DNA of 49,422 nt. Origin: an uncultured Clostridia bacterium. Lineage in GTDB: Bacteria > Bacillota > Clostridia > Monoglobales > Monoglobaceae. Under the pieces are notes generated by a model. It made no database searches, was not told the origin of the DNA, and was given only the letters and a program-made list of their open reading frames with translations. The translations under genes and the position numbers were made by a program. This document shows positions 8,557 through 16,615 of the stretch, in pieces. Each line of letters opens with the position of its first letter. Positions within the stretch are counted from its first letter, which is position 1. Location of the stretch: positions 1 to 49,422 of the forward strand of contig CAKSFQ010000019.1 in NCBI GenBank assembly GCA_934454115.1. The letters are read 5' to 3'.

Positions 8557-8829
8557 TAGCCTGATGTTAGTAATCTAAGCCGCCTAAATCGGCGTAACTT
8601 CGGAATATTTTGATCTGTCGTCTTTGCCGGGCGTCAGCCCTCCTGCATCCTCCGCACCAAAATCTTCTCAAAATTCCATCCGATTTCGGTCAAGGAATTT
8701 TAAGAGTGGGGATTTTCGTTCAAACAAGGCAAAAACGGAGGTAATCCTAACGGATTGCCGAGTATTTTAACACCGTTTGGGCGGAAATCCACCTCTTAAA
8801 ATCGAGTTCGGATTGCTAACATCAGGCTA
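8557..8829. repeat. 273-bp element with 19-bp terminal inverted repeats and nested hairpins
   Basis: Left end tagcctgatgttagtaatc (8557-8575) is the inverted copy of the right end (8811-8829) with 18 of 19 positions matching. Inside, 8697-8725 and 8775-8802 form long complementary arms (ATTTTAAGAG...CAAAC), and their loop contains a further GGTAATCC/GGATTGCC hairpin (8740-8759). There is no coding capacity. The layout suits a miniature transposable element or a structured intergenic repeat. It abuts the IS256 remnant. Confidence 0.7.
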
Positions 8830-8897
8830 ATGCAAGGTCGGGTTCTTCGACAGTCTGAAATCCTTTTTTTAGAAAAAAGGATTTTGTCAATAATGGC

Positions 8898-8927
8898 TTG
8901 ACAAAATCGGTGAGGGTATGATATATT
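8898..8927 (+). promoter_or_regulatory. Promoter for the GH28-MFS genes
   Basis: TTGACA (8898-8903), 18-bp spacer, TATATT (8922-8927), within the duplicated cassette. The leader to the ATG at 9063 is about 130 nt. Confidence 0.75.
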
Positions 8928-8938
8928 TGTAAAAGCAG

Positions 8939-8946
8939 TAACGTTA
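8939..8946. promoter_or_regulatory. Operator-like site TAACGTTA (site 1)
   Basis: Palindrome TAACGTTA in the context gcagTAACGTTAATGTA, about 12-19 bp downstream of the -10 box. That position blocks initiation if bound. Same core as the other sites listed here; the presumed binder is the LacI-family protein at 38263-39276. Confidence 0.65.
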
Positions 8947-9062
8947 ATGTAATGAGGAGCAAGGGAGAGTTTGCATTATTGTGGCTGCTTTTTTAGTATA
9001 GCGCTAAGTGATGTTCATCGAAACAAATTTAATATATACTCGGCAGAAACAAGGAGGAGATT

Positions 9063-10304
9063 ATGATGAGAAATGTTAAAGACTACGGAGCTGTGGGAGA
9101 TGGTGTAACACTCGACACAAACGCGATTCAAAAGGCAATTGATTTGGGAGGAATGGTATATATTCCTGAGGGCATTTATCGTATCGGAACGCTTTATTTA
9201 AAAAGTAACGGCGGGCTGCATCTTGCAGCTGGGGCAGTGCTTGTTGCCAGTCACGAACGTGAGGATTACAATGCGGATGATTTTTGTGTACAGAATGAGG
9301 TTTTTACAGAGGAAAATGTGACAGGAGCTCATCTAATATGTGCAGTTGAACAAGAAAATATTACAATAGAGGGACAAGGAACGATTGATGGCCAGGGTGA
9401 TTTTTGGATGAATGAAAGTAATACTCGTCCCGGCTGGCCAAACATAGAAGATAGAGATTATGAGGCAAATAAAGAACGCCCAGGACAGATGATTTTTATC
9501 TGTGAGTGTAAAAATATACATATTAAGGACGTTAATATTGTGAACGGCCCATATTGGCATTTGTTCTTTCATGGTTGTGACAATGTTAATGCGAGAGGGC
9601 TGACAATACGTGGTTCACTTCCAAGATGGACTAATGACGGAATTGACATAGATTCTTGTTCACGTGTAACAGTGAGTGACTGTGTGATAGAGGTAGGGGA
9701 TGATGCGATCACATTGCGCGGGTATGATAAACCGCTTAAACATAAGAAGGTATGTGAAAGAGTGACAATTACAAATTGCGTTCTTTATTCTCATCGTGAC
9801 TATGGAATAAGAATAGGTGTAGGAGACGGATTGGTTCGTGATTGCACAATTTCTAATGTCACAGTTGATGCACCAAATTTGGTGGGAATAGGAATGCTTG
9901 GTAGGTGGAGTGAAGAAGCAACGACCTTGTCAAGCATTGAAAATATCAGTATTTCAAATGCCAATGTCCACTCCAGATGTCCGGTTGAAATATGCGTTGC
10001 ATATGGTGATGCCCCCCTGCGACATGAATGTTACATAAAAAATATTCTGATGAATAACCTTATGCTTTGCACCGAGCAAAAAAACATTATTAAGGGTTTT
10101 CCGGGAAAAATGCTTGAAAATTTGGTATTGAGTAATGTAATCGTTCAAATGGGAGAAAGTGCGGATGAAACAGTTTTTGATGTAAGCATGGTGGATGGAT
10201 TACTTTTTGATAATGTTAAAATTGTAGGTAAAAATGATTACATGGATGGTATGAGTTTTAGAAATTGTAGCAACGTAACAATTGATAAAAAGACAATCGG
10301 ATGA
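9063..10304 (+). CDS. GH28-like (polygalacturonase-type) beta-helix protein
   Basis: Product of 413 residues starting NVKDYGAVGDG, the usual opening of GH28/pectate lyase-superfamily right-handed beta-helices. The catalytic region has TNDGIDID (190-197) and GDDAI (212-216), matching the NTDG and DD motifs of GH28 with Asp192, Asp213 and Asp214 in place. The canonical G/SHG and RIK motifs are not clear: the region reads SHRDYGIRIGVGDG (about 242-255), so the substrate probably differs from plain polygalacturonate. No signal peptide, so it acts inside the cell, probably on imported oligosaccharides. AGGAGGAG precedes two adjacent ATGs (9063 and 9066). It is 57 bp upstream of the MFS gene and shares its promoter, which carries an operator-like site. 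Confidence 0.8.
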   Translation: MMRNVKDYGAVGDGVTLDTNAIQKAIDLGGMVYIPEGIYRIGTLYLKSNGGLHLAAGAVLVASHEREDYNADDFCVQNEVFTEENVTGAHLICAVEQENITIEGQGTIDGQGDFWMNESNTRPGWPNIEDRDYEANKERPGQMIFICECKNIHIKDVNIVNGPYWHLFFHGCDNVNARGLTIRGSLPRWTNDGIDIDSCSRVTVSDCVIEVGDDAITLRGYDKPLKHKKVCERVTITNCVLYSHRDYGIRIGVGDGLVRDCTISNVTVDAPNLVGIGMLGRWSEEATTLSSIENISISNANVHSRCPVEICVAYGDAPLRHECYIKNILMNNLMLCTEQKNIIKGFPGKMLENLVLSNVIVQMGESADETVFDVSMVDGLLFDNVKIVGKNDYMDGMSFRNCSNVTIDKKTIG

Positions 10305-10361
10305 AAAAAGTAATAGAGAACTATGAAATAAACAGTTGAGATAGGAAGAATAACAATAATA

Positions 10362-11666
10362 ATGAGTACATTAAAAAATATTTATAACACAAAAGAATAC
10401 AGGCGGTCAAGGGCTGCATATATATTGCAATGCACCCTTGAATACTTTGTAATGTTATTGGTCGAGGACGCCTTTTTGGCAAACCTGCTGACGAATATGG
10501 GTATAAGCGACGCATTGACCGGGATAATCTCGTCATTTATCTCGTTTGCGTTTTTGTTTCAACTTATGTCAATATTTCTGGTAACCAAAATCAAAAATAC
10601 AAAAATGACAGTAATAATGCTTAATTGTCTGAGTCAATTTCTGTTTATGACGATGTATCTTGTGCCTTTTATGCCCTTTTCAAAGGGCATAAAAACCGCA
10701 TTGGTAATATGCGCAATACTATTTGCTTACATATCTAATTATACTGTGAGCGGCGTTTTGTTTAAATGGGCAAATTCGTTTGTCGCTCCTACAAAGCGCG
10801 CAGAATATTCCGCCGGAAAAGAAATGGTATCCCTGCTCTCCGGGATAAGTTTTACTTTTATCATTGGACATATTATTGACAGGTACAATGACATAGGAAA
10901 TGTCGAAGGCGGATTTTTATTTATTGCTGTTGCTATGCTCGTATTGAATCTATGTAATTTTATCAGTTTGATGCTGATAAAAAAGGACAGCATCGCAATG
11001 GAGGAAGAACAAAAAGAGGAGACTACATCGTTTCCCGAGGTGATAAAAAATACGCTCGGAAATAAAAATTTTTTAAGTGTTGTGATAATGACGGTGATGT
11101 GGTATGCGGCAAGGTATATGACGCTCGGTTTTTTGGGAACATTTAAGACAAAGGATCTTTTAATAAGCGTTGGTATGGTTCAGGTTATTAATATCGCCGG
11201 GCAGCTTGCGCGGTTTGCAATCTCAAAACCTTTTGGCCGATTTTCGGATAAAACATCATTTGCAACAGGTATAAGATGGGCTTTTATCATGGAAGCGGCT
11301 GCGTATTTGGCGTGTATGCTTACAACCACTAAAACATGGTGGCTTATCATAATATACACGGTGCTGTATAATGTAAGCATGGCGGGCTCAAATCAAAATT
11401 CGTTTAATATAGTTTACAGCTATGTTGACAGTAAATACATAGTCCAAGCGATGGCAATCAAAAACAGTATCGGAGGAATATGCGGATTTTTAATATCGCT
11501 TTTGGGTGGAAAAATTCTGGCAGTAGTACAAAATGCCGGAAACAACTTTTTGGGACTGCATCTGTACGGTCAGCAGCTCTTAGCAACAATATCGTTTATA
11601 ATTCTTACCGTAACAGCAGGATATGTATATTTTGTGATTGAAAAGCAGAAAGTTAAGGTTCAATGA
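10362..11666 (+). CDS. Major facilitator superfamily (MFS) transporter
   Basis: Product of 434 residues with about 12 hydrophobic segments in two halves split by a charged central loop (about 205-225, KKDSIAMEEEQKEE). The architecture fits MFS sugar or oligosaccharide carriers. Its N-terminus (YRRSRAAYILQCTLEYFVMLLVEDAFLANLL) resembles a set of Clostridia MFS proteins found beside glycoside hydrolase genes. It probably imports a product of the same pathway. The ribosome binding site is weak (AGGAAG, 13 nt before the ATG). It is downstream of the GH28-like gene and likely co-transcribed. The specific sugar cannot be read from sequence. Confidence 0.75.
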   Translation: MSTLKNIYNTKEYRRSRAAYILQCTLEYFVMLLVEDAFLANLLTNMGISDALTGIISSFISFAFLFQLMSIFLVTKIKNTKMTVIMLNCLSQFLFMTMYLVPFMPFSKGIKTALVICAILFAYISNYTVSGVLFKWANSFVAPTKRAEYSAGKEMVSLLSGISFTFIIGHIIDRYNDIGNVEGGFLFIAVAMLVLNLCNFISLMLIKKDSIAMEEEQKEETTSFPEVIKNTLGNKNFLSVVIMTVMWYAARYMTLGFLGTFKTKDLLISVGMVQVINIAGQLARFAISKPFGRFSDKTSFATGIRWAFIMEAAAYLACMLTTTKTWWLIIIYTVLYNVSMAGSNQNSFNIVYSYVDSKYIVQAMAIKNSIGGICGFLISLLGGKILAVVQNAGNNFLGLHLYGQQLLATISFIILTVTAGYVYFVIEKQKVKVQ

Positions 11667-11669
11667 GGG

Positions 11670-11822
11670 GATGCTAATGATATTGATATCGAGGATTACA
11701 AGAATAATAGGAAGCCAATTACCGGTTATTACGGAATGATAATACAAAGATATAAATTAATTCGGCCGAACGTAAAGATAAAACCAACGCCAGCTGATTT
11801 ACAGAAATATAATATCAAATAG
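11670..11822 (+). pseudogene. Orphan 50-codon open segment, possible gene remnant
   Basis: Immediately after the MFS stop an open stretch reads DANDIDIEDYKNNRKPITGYYGMIIQRYKLIRPNVKI... to a stop at 11820-11822, without its own start codon or ribosome binding site. The composition is protein-like, and the GYYGMIIQRYKLIRPNVKI part resembles the helix-strand segment seen in SGNH-type hydrolases. I read it as the leftover of a deleted gene, but chance cannot be excluded. Confidence 0.3.
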
Positions 11823-11883
11823 CCGATAAAATAAATAACGTGTATATTTCGGATTTTAGAAAAAGGATTTTGTCAATAATGGC

Positions 11884-11913
11884 TTGACAAAATCGGTGAG
11901 GGTATGATATATT
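11884..11913 (+). promoter_or_regulatory. Promoter of the raffinose-synthase-type gene
   Basis: TTGACA (11884-11889), 18-bp spacer, TATATT (11908-11913), 41 bp upstream of the ATG at 11955. Confidence 0.75.
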
Positions 11914-11924
11914 TGTAAAAGCAG

Positions 11925-11932
11925 TAACGTTA
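11925..11932. promoter_or_regulatory. Operator-like site TAACGTTA (site 2)
   Basis: Same context as site 1 (gcagTAACGTTAATGTA), 12-19 bp downstream of the -10 box and just before the AGGAGGG ribosome binding site. Confidence 0.65.
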
Positions 11933-11954
11933 ATGTATAGGAGGGAACAAAGAA

Positions 11955-13862
11955 ATGTTTGCATTAAATGCATATTTAAATCTTGTGGATGGAACAAAAC
12001 AGGAATATCATGTTAAAGTGAAAAGAGAAAAGATAAATGATACGTATGCGGTGTATATAAATGGGTTTTCCAATGTTCTGCTAAATGCTGATTTTGGTGC
12101 GGGAATTGATTTTAAAATTGATGATGCAGAAGAATGGATGGCAAATTTTAGACACAGCGATGTGTGGTGTATGCCTCGGTTTGGCACAAAACAGAGTGAT
12201 ATTCCGGATGAAACGCAAGGGTTGATTTATAAAAAAAGCGACGGATCCTACGGAGTGATTATGCCTGTGGTATCGGATAAGTACAAATGCGTATTGCGCG
12301 GTAATAAAAATGGCGGTATTACGGCGAGGCTTTTTACGCGGTACGATAAGCTGAATTATTGTAGGACGCTTGCTTTTGTATATGCGGAAGGGGAGAATCC
12401 GTATTGCCTTTTCAGGAAAACGGCGGCGACTGCGCTTTCGCTGTTGAACAACGGATGTCGGATAAGAGAAGACCGGCGTTATCCGGATGTGTTTGAGTAT
12501 CTTGGATGGTGTAGCTGGGATGCAATGGAAATCCGTGTCAATGAGGAAGATCTTATAAAAAAATGCCAAGAATTTAAAGAAAAAGATATTCCGGTTAAAT
12601 GGGCAATAATCGACGATATGTGGGGAGAAGTACGTGATTTTTACGGGGTAGAGTATGAAGACCGTGAAGAAATGTTCCGTTTGATGCGTTCGTCAAAGCT
12701 GTACTCTTTTCAGGCTGATCCGATACGTTTTCCGAACGGTCTTAAAAAATGTATTGATAAAATGAAGGAATATGGGTTAAAGGTTGGAATGTGGCATCCG
12801 TCAACCGGGTATTGGAAAGGGATTGATCCGGAGGGGCCAATCTTTAAAGATTATGGCGACATGCTTATCAGAACCAAAGCGGGATATTATATTCCGACAT
12901 ATAAGCAGGAAAAAGCATATATGTTTTATAGCGCGTTTCATGATTATTTGAGAGAAAGCGGCGCAGATTTTGTAAAAATAGACGCGCAGAGTAATTGTGC
13001 AAATTATAGGAATATGGCGCCTGTCGGTGTGGTTTCCAGAGAATATCATAATGCAATGGAAGCGTCAGTCGGACAGCATTTTGACAATTCGATGATCAAT
13101 TGTATGGGAATGGCCAGCGAAGATATGTGGAACAGAAGTGTTAGCGCGATATCGCGGTGCAGCGATGATTTTCAACCCGAAGATAGCGCCTGGTTCAGCA
13201 AGCATATTACCCAGTGCGCATACAATAGCTTGGTGCAAGGACAATTCTACTATGGTGATTGGGATATGTGGTGGACGGACGATGGCCAGGCAATAAAAAA
13301 CAGTATTTTAAGGGCGGTTAGCGGCGGTCCGATTTATGTCAGCGACAAGCTCGGCCGCAGTAACAGAGAGGTCCTGATGCCTTTGATTACAAATGATGGA
13401 AGGATATTGCGGTGCGACAGACCGGCAATGCCAACATCCGATTGCCTGACTTGCGATCCTGTAAAATCGAAAAAAATATTTAAACTTCAAAATGTGTGCA
13501 ACGATAGCGGCGTGATAGCGGTCTTTAACATTGACGGTGAAAACAGAGCTGTAGACGGAACGATTTCTCCGGCTGAAATTGATGGGTTACAGGGAGAAAG
13601 CTTTGCGGTATATGAGCATTTTTCACGGAAGCTCACGATTCTTGCCAAAGATGGGAAGATGGAAGTAAAGCTTAAAACCGTCAATGATTTTAAATTGTAC
13701 GTGATAGTTCCGATACGGGACGGGTTTGCGGCGATTGGGCGTACGGATAAGTTTATTTCACCAAAAACGGTTAAGAACGTACGAGGCGGATGCGTTGAGT
13801 TAACAGAGCCCGGCGAATATGCTGTTGTGGAAAATGGTAAACTGCTTTTTAAAATAGGTTAG
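11955..13862 (+). CDS. GH36-like protein of the raffinose synthase/Sip1 type
   Basis: Product of 635 residues, no signal peptide. After an N-terminal beta-domain, the TIM barrel starts near FEYLGWCSWDAMEI (about 180) with VKWAIIDDMWGEV (about 213). It has FVKIDAQSN, whose Asp343 is the likely nucleophile, and SRCSDDF, whose Asp404 or Asp405 is the likely acid/base; then GDWDMWWT and SGGPIYVSD. These are signatures of the raffinose synthase/seed imbibition branch of GH36, whose bacterial members include alpha-galactosidases. It probably removes alpha-galactosyl residues in the cytoplasm. AGGAGGG precedes the ATG. It has its own promoter and operator-like site. The last 100 residues form a small beta-domain (FAVYEHFSRKLTIL). 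Confidence 0.8.
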   Translation: MFALNAYLNLVDGTKQEYHVKVKREKINDTYAVYINGFSNVLLNADFGAGIDFKIDDAEEWMANFRHSDVWCMPRFGTKQSDIPDETQGLIYKKSDGSYGVIMPVVSDKYKCVLRGNKNGGITARLFTRYDKLNYCRTLAFVYAEGENPYCLFRKTAATALSLLNNGCRIREDRRYPDVFEYLGWCSWDAMEIRVNEEDLIKKCQEFKEKDIPVKWAIIDDMWGEVRDFYGVEYEDREEMFRLMRSSKLYSFQADPIRFPNGLKKCIDKMKEYGLKVGMWHPSTGYWKGIDPEGPIFKDYGDMLIRTKAGYYIPTYKQEKAYMFYSAFHDYLRESGADFVKIDAQSNCANYRNMAPVGVVSREYHNAMEASVGQHFDNSMINCMGMASEDMWNRSVSAISRCSDDFQPEDSAWFSKHITQCAYNSLVQGQFYYGDWDMWWTDDGQAIKNSILRAVSGGPIYVSDKLGRSNREVLMPLITNDGRILRCDRPAMPTSDCLTCDPVKSKKIFKLQNVCNDSGVIAVFNIDGENRAVDGTISPAEIDGLQGESFAVYEHFSRKLTILAKDGKMEVKLKTVNDFKLYVIVPIRDGFAAIGRTDKFISPKTVKNVRGGCVELTEPGEYAVVENGKLLFKIG

Positions 13863-13867
13863 ACAAT

Positions 13868-13893
13868 AAGGGGTTGATACGAAGAATCCCCTT
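13868..13893 (+). terminator. Weak hairpin after the GH36-like gene
   Basis: AAGGGG/CCCCTT around a 14-nt loop, followed by ttgc, 5 bp after the stop at 13862. The T-tract is poor. The rest of the 253-bp gap to the next gene holds no clear promoter, operator or gene, so read-through into the GH63-like gene is possible. Confidence 0.35.
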
Positions 13894-14115
13894 TGCAACG
13901 TAGAAAGCAACCATTTTAAGGAAAAGACATCATGCTGCTTTTGCATATCGCGATATGTGATTGGATATATATGGGCAAACAGAGGCTGGAAAACGCAGTA
14001 TTATCGAATCAGGAAACGGGATGAGGGAAAAAGGTGTAAATAATTATACAAAGGGTTCTTGAAGAAGAACTCTGAAAAAAATACTACTTTTATGATACAA
14101 GGGTGAACATAAGAC

Positions 14116-15651
14116 ATGAATACGAAATTTGGATGTAAAGATTGGGAGCAATATATTCCGATTCCGGTCAATGATGAACGACCGGAGTATCTTGTGTTTT
14201 ATAAAAAAGCGTGGGATCTTGCTTTTGAACATATTAAAAACGTTCCCGGTATGCCGCAAAGTCCCTATATGGACGAGGCGTTTTGTGAAACACAGATATG
14301 GATATGGGACACCTGTTTTATGTCGCTATTTTGTAAGTATGCAAGAATGGTTTTTCCCGGCGTGGAATCGCTCGACAACTTCTATAAGGTACTTTATGAG
14401 GGGAAACGACTACCCAAAGTAATCCCAACGAAGGATGAGCCGGAATGGGTTGGGGCTATGCCGGGAAAACCATATGAAATAAAGATTCATATTGCGGATA
14501 ATCCGCCTTTGTTTGCATGGGCGGAGTATGAAAATGCCTGTTTTGGCGGTGACAAGGAATATATAAAGGAACTTTTGTATAAAAGGGGTGTTTTACAGAA
14601 ACATTACACATGGATGGAGAGCCTGCATGAATTTACAGAGAATGATAAGGTTTTTGCGCCGACCTGTCTTATTTCTGAAAAGTATGGATACAAGTGGGAG
14701 GGCGGAAGATCCGGGATGGACAATACGCCGCGCGGAAGAGTTGGAAAGCATGCAGAGGCATCGCGTCCGAATAATCCGGATATGCTTTGGATAGACGCTA
14801 TTTGCCAGCAGGCGCTGGCGGCACGCATGATTGCAAAGTTGTATGCGGTGGTTGGTGACAAAGCAAACGAGGTAGAGTGGAGTCGAAAGCACCGGGAAAA
14901 AAAGCAAATAATTAATGATTTGTATTGGGATAAAAAAGACGGATTTTATTATGATATTGATTGCAATACGCACGGTTTTTACAGAGTTAAGTCGATGGCA
15001 TCCTATTGGACACTGGTGTCTGAAACAGCTACCAAGGAACGAGCGGAAAAGCTTGTCGATTATATAAAGGACCCAAACACATTTGGAGGATTTGTTCCGT
15101 TTGTTTCTCTTGCGAGAAACGACAATGACTATGTGGCGAACGGAAAGTATTGGAGAGGCGGTGTCTGGCTTCCGACGGCATATATGGCATTGAAGGGGTT
15201 CATTTTATATGGATATTATGAGGAGGCGCGTGCGGCGGCTAAAAAGTTATTGGAACATATGTACAGAACGTATGTCGATTACGTGCCGCACACGATATGG
15301 GAATGTTATCATCCGGGAAAATATGAACCATCGGTTGATCCGTATGAAGGTGGCAACATTGTAAACCGGGATTTTTGCGGATGGTCAGCCTTGGGACCAA
15401 TTTCTGTTTATATTGAATTTATACTTGGATTTTATGAAATTGATGCGTTTAACCGAAAGATCAAATGGGCGAAACCAAAAGAGCAGCAAGGGAGAATAGG
15501 CATAAAAAATTTACGGTTTGGTGACATTGTAACGGACATTGTTGCGGAGGAAAATGTTTGCCATATTTACACCAACAAGGAATATGAAATTGAAATTAAT
15601 AAAAAAAGTTATCAAATTGCAGCGGGCGAAAATACCATCTTCATAGCATAG
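14116..15651 (+). CDS. GH63/GH37-like (alpha/alpha)6-barrel glycoside hydrolase
   Basis: Cytoplasmic protein of 511 residues. It has the motif order of trehalase-like/GH63 (including mannosylglycerate- and glucosylglycerate-hydrolase-like) enzymes: QIWIWDTCFMSLFC (about 55-68), HIADNPPLFAWAEY (about 125-138), SGMDNTPRG (199-207, Asp202 a likely general acid), LWIDAICQQALAA, YWRGGVWLPTAYMALKG (about 350-366) and IWECYHPG (394-401, Glu396 a likely general base). These enzymes invert alpha-glycosidic bonds. The actual sugar cannot be assigned. The ribosome binding site is modest (AAGGGTG about 12 nt before the ATG). It probably processes the imported oligosaccharide with the preceding GH36-like enzyme. 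The C-terminal 60 residues are a small beta-sheet extension. Confidence 0.75.
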   Translation: MNTKFGCKDWEQYIPIPVNDERPEYLVFYKKAWDLAFEHIKNVPGMPQSPYMDEAFCETQIWIWDTCFMSLFCKYARMVFPGVESLDNFYKVLYEGKRLPKVIPTKDEPEWVGAMPGKPYEIKIHIADNPPLFAWAEYENACFGGDKEYIKELLYKRGVLQKHYTWMESLHEFTENDKVFAPTCLISEKYGYKWEGGRSGMDNTPRGRVGKHAEASRPNNPDMLWIDAICQQALAARMIAKLYAVVGDKANEVEWSRKHREKKQIINDLYWDKKDGFYYDIDCNTHGFYRVKSMASYWTLVSETATKERAEKLVDYIKDPNTFGGFVPFVSLARNDNDYVANGKYWRGGVWLPTAYMALKGFILYGYYEEARAAAKKLLEHMYRTYVDYVPHTIWECYHPGKYEPSVDPYEGGNIVNRDFCGWSALGPISVYIEFILGFYEIDAFNRKIKWAKPKEQQGRIGIKNLRFGDIVTDIVAEENVCHIYTNKEYEIEINKKSYQIAAGENTIFIA

Positions 15652-15895
15652 CGGCCGTATGGAGAAAGACTGGAATATCAGATAGAGAAATTCGGCTTTG
15701 AAGTTGAGGCCGCAGGATCTGATGCAGGATACAACCCCTCTGCAATATGCAAGATTCTGCTTGAAGATTCAAAAATACAGGCAGCAATGGGAAAAAGACG
15801 CGGCTGTCAGCAAAAGGCAAATATGGGAAATATCAATTTAAATACATCCCCGATTGGGATGTGTATCTCGGTTCGGAAAGAAATCATAATGATTA
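15652..15895 (+). pseudogene. IS1182-type transposase remnant with a frameshift
   Basis: Downstream of the GH63-like stop, conceptual translation gives ERLEYQIEKFGFEVEAAGSDAGYNPSAICKILLED, characteristic of the region around the central Asp of IS1182-type DDE transposases (GADAGY). After MGKRRG the match moves one base, continuing GKYQFKYIPDWDVYLGSERN before a stop. Both transposase ends are missing. It is a decayed insertion sequence inside the island. Confidence 0.7.
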
Positions 15896-15914
15896 AAATC
15901 TAATATATACGACA

Positions 15915-15941
15915 AAAACCCGCCTGAAAACGGCGGGTTTG
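15915..15941 (+). terminator. Hairpin terminator after the IS1182 remnant
   Basis: AAACCCGCC-tgaaaac-GGCGGGTTT forms a strong stem with T residues on the plus-strand side. It probably closes the transcript from the GH36-like/GH63-like genes. Confidence 0.7.
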
Positions 15942-15952
15942 TCAGTTGCCTG

Positions 15953-15990
15953 GATGCGTCACAGTAATTACAGTGACGCATCATATTTTT
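15953..15990 (+). terminator. Second hairpin terminator, convergent region
   Basis: Perfect 10-bp stem GATGCGTCAC/GTGACGCATC (15953-15962, 15973-15982) followed by atattttt. It lies between plus-strand and minus-strand genes that converge here and may stop both, although only the plus-strand side has a T-tract. Confidence 0.65.
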
Positions 15991-16018
15991 AAGAAAATTT
16001 TGGGTATCCCAAGAGAGC

Positions 16019-16615
16019 TTAAACTAAGATGAATTTCCCAAATTGATCAGGAAGATGGAAATTCGGTGTTGCATAGGTGATAGGGCTCCAGCATGCATAA
16101 TGCGGATGTTCGGTTTTGTCACCGCATTTGTAAAAGTTTCCGTAAAAAGAGGGTCTGATATTGCCGAGGTATGTTTCGGCAAACGAGAACGGCAGTGTGA
16201 ACTGTAGCGTCCAGCTCCCGGTATCAATTTTGCTGACGGTACGAATCGGAGGGGTGTCAAAAGGCAGTGCGTTGTTACCGGACGGTGTCCCGATGCCGAT
16301 CAGCATTGTTCCAAGCGGATTGAACTCCAAGTTCATATAACGCGCTGAGTCGCGGGAGCGCAGAAAAAATTCCATACAGCTATCCTCACAAACAGAATCA
16401 TTCATATGTGTCTTTACGGCGGTAAGAGGCTGCTCGTCGGTAGTGCACTGAACGGTGATGCCAACGTCAGTATAAACCAATTTTGCAGTTGTTCTGATTG
16501 GCTGTTGATAAGATTCCCACGGGAAACAATTAATGGATAATGACTCAATTTCTTCCCAAAGAGGATCCTCAATGGAGAAATTTTCTTTGTCCGTTTTTTT
16601 TATATGGTATACCAT
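16019..16615 (-). CDS. CBM9-like carbohydrate-binding protein, cytoplasmic
   Basis: Product of 198 residues without signal peptide, made almost entirely of one family 9-like carbohydrate-binding beta-sandwich: TTAKLVYTDVGITVQCTTDE, SVCEDSCMEFFLRS (about 75-90), YMNLEFNPLGTMLIGIG and, near the end, FYGNFYKCGDKTEHPHYACWSPI. The pattern 'ED-CMEFF ... Y-NFE-NP-G ... WSP' is typical of stand-alone CBM9-like proteins. The ATG overlaps the stop of the upstream gene (TAATG), with GGAGG before it, so the two are translationally coupled. It may act with the 968-residue protein, for example as a sugar-binding subunit. A stand-alone intracellular CBM is unusual. Confidence 0.75.
   Translation of the reverse strand: MVYHIKKTDKENFSIEDPLWEEIESLSINCFPWESYQQPIRTTAKLVYTDVGITVQCTTDEQPLTAVKTHMNDSVCEDSCMEFFLRSRDSARYMNLEFNPLGTMLIGIGTPSGNNALPFDTPPIRTVSKIDTGSWTLQFTLPFSFAETYLGNIRPSFYGNFYKCGDKTEHPHYACWSPITYATPNFHLPDQFGKFILV

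Larger units (their letters stand above)
8868..8951 (+). repeat. Promoter-operator cassette, copy 1
   Basis: About 84 bp, identical apart from one A insertion to 11855-11937. It contains the promoter at 8898-8927 and the operator-like site at 8939-8946. A perfect 12-bp stem AAATCCTTTTTT/AAAAAAGGATTT (8858-8884) overlaps its left end only in this copy and may act as an upstream terminator. Confidence 0.9.
11855..11937 (+). repeat. Promoter-operator cassette, copy 2
   Basis: Near-identical copy of 8868-8951, differing by one A in a poly-A run. It contains the promoter and operator-like site for the GH36-like gene that follows. Divergence begins immediately after TAATGTA. Confidence 0.9.

Noticed and set aside
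8290..8559. Intact 89-residue protein-coding gene
   Set aside because: The sequence matches only the N-terminal block of an IS256-type transposase and lacks a clear ribosome binding site; treated as a pseudogene.
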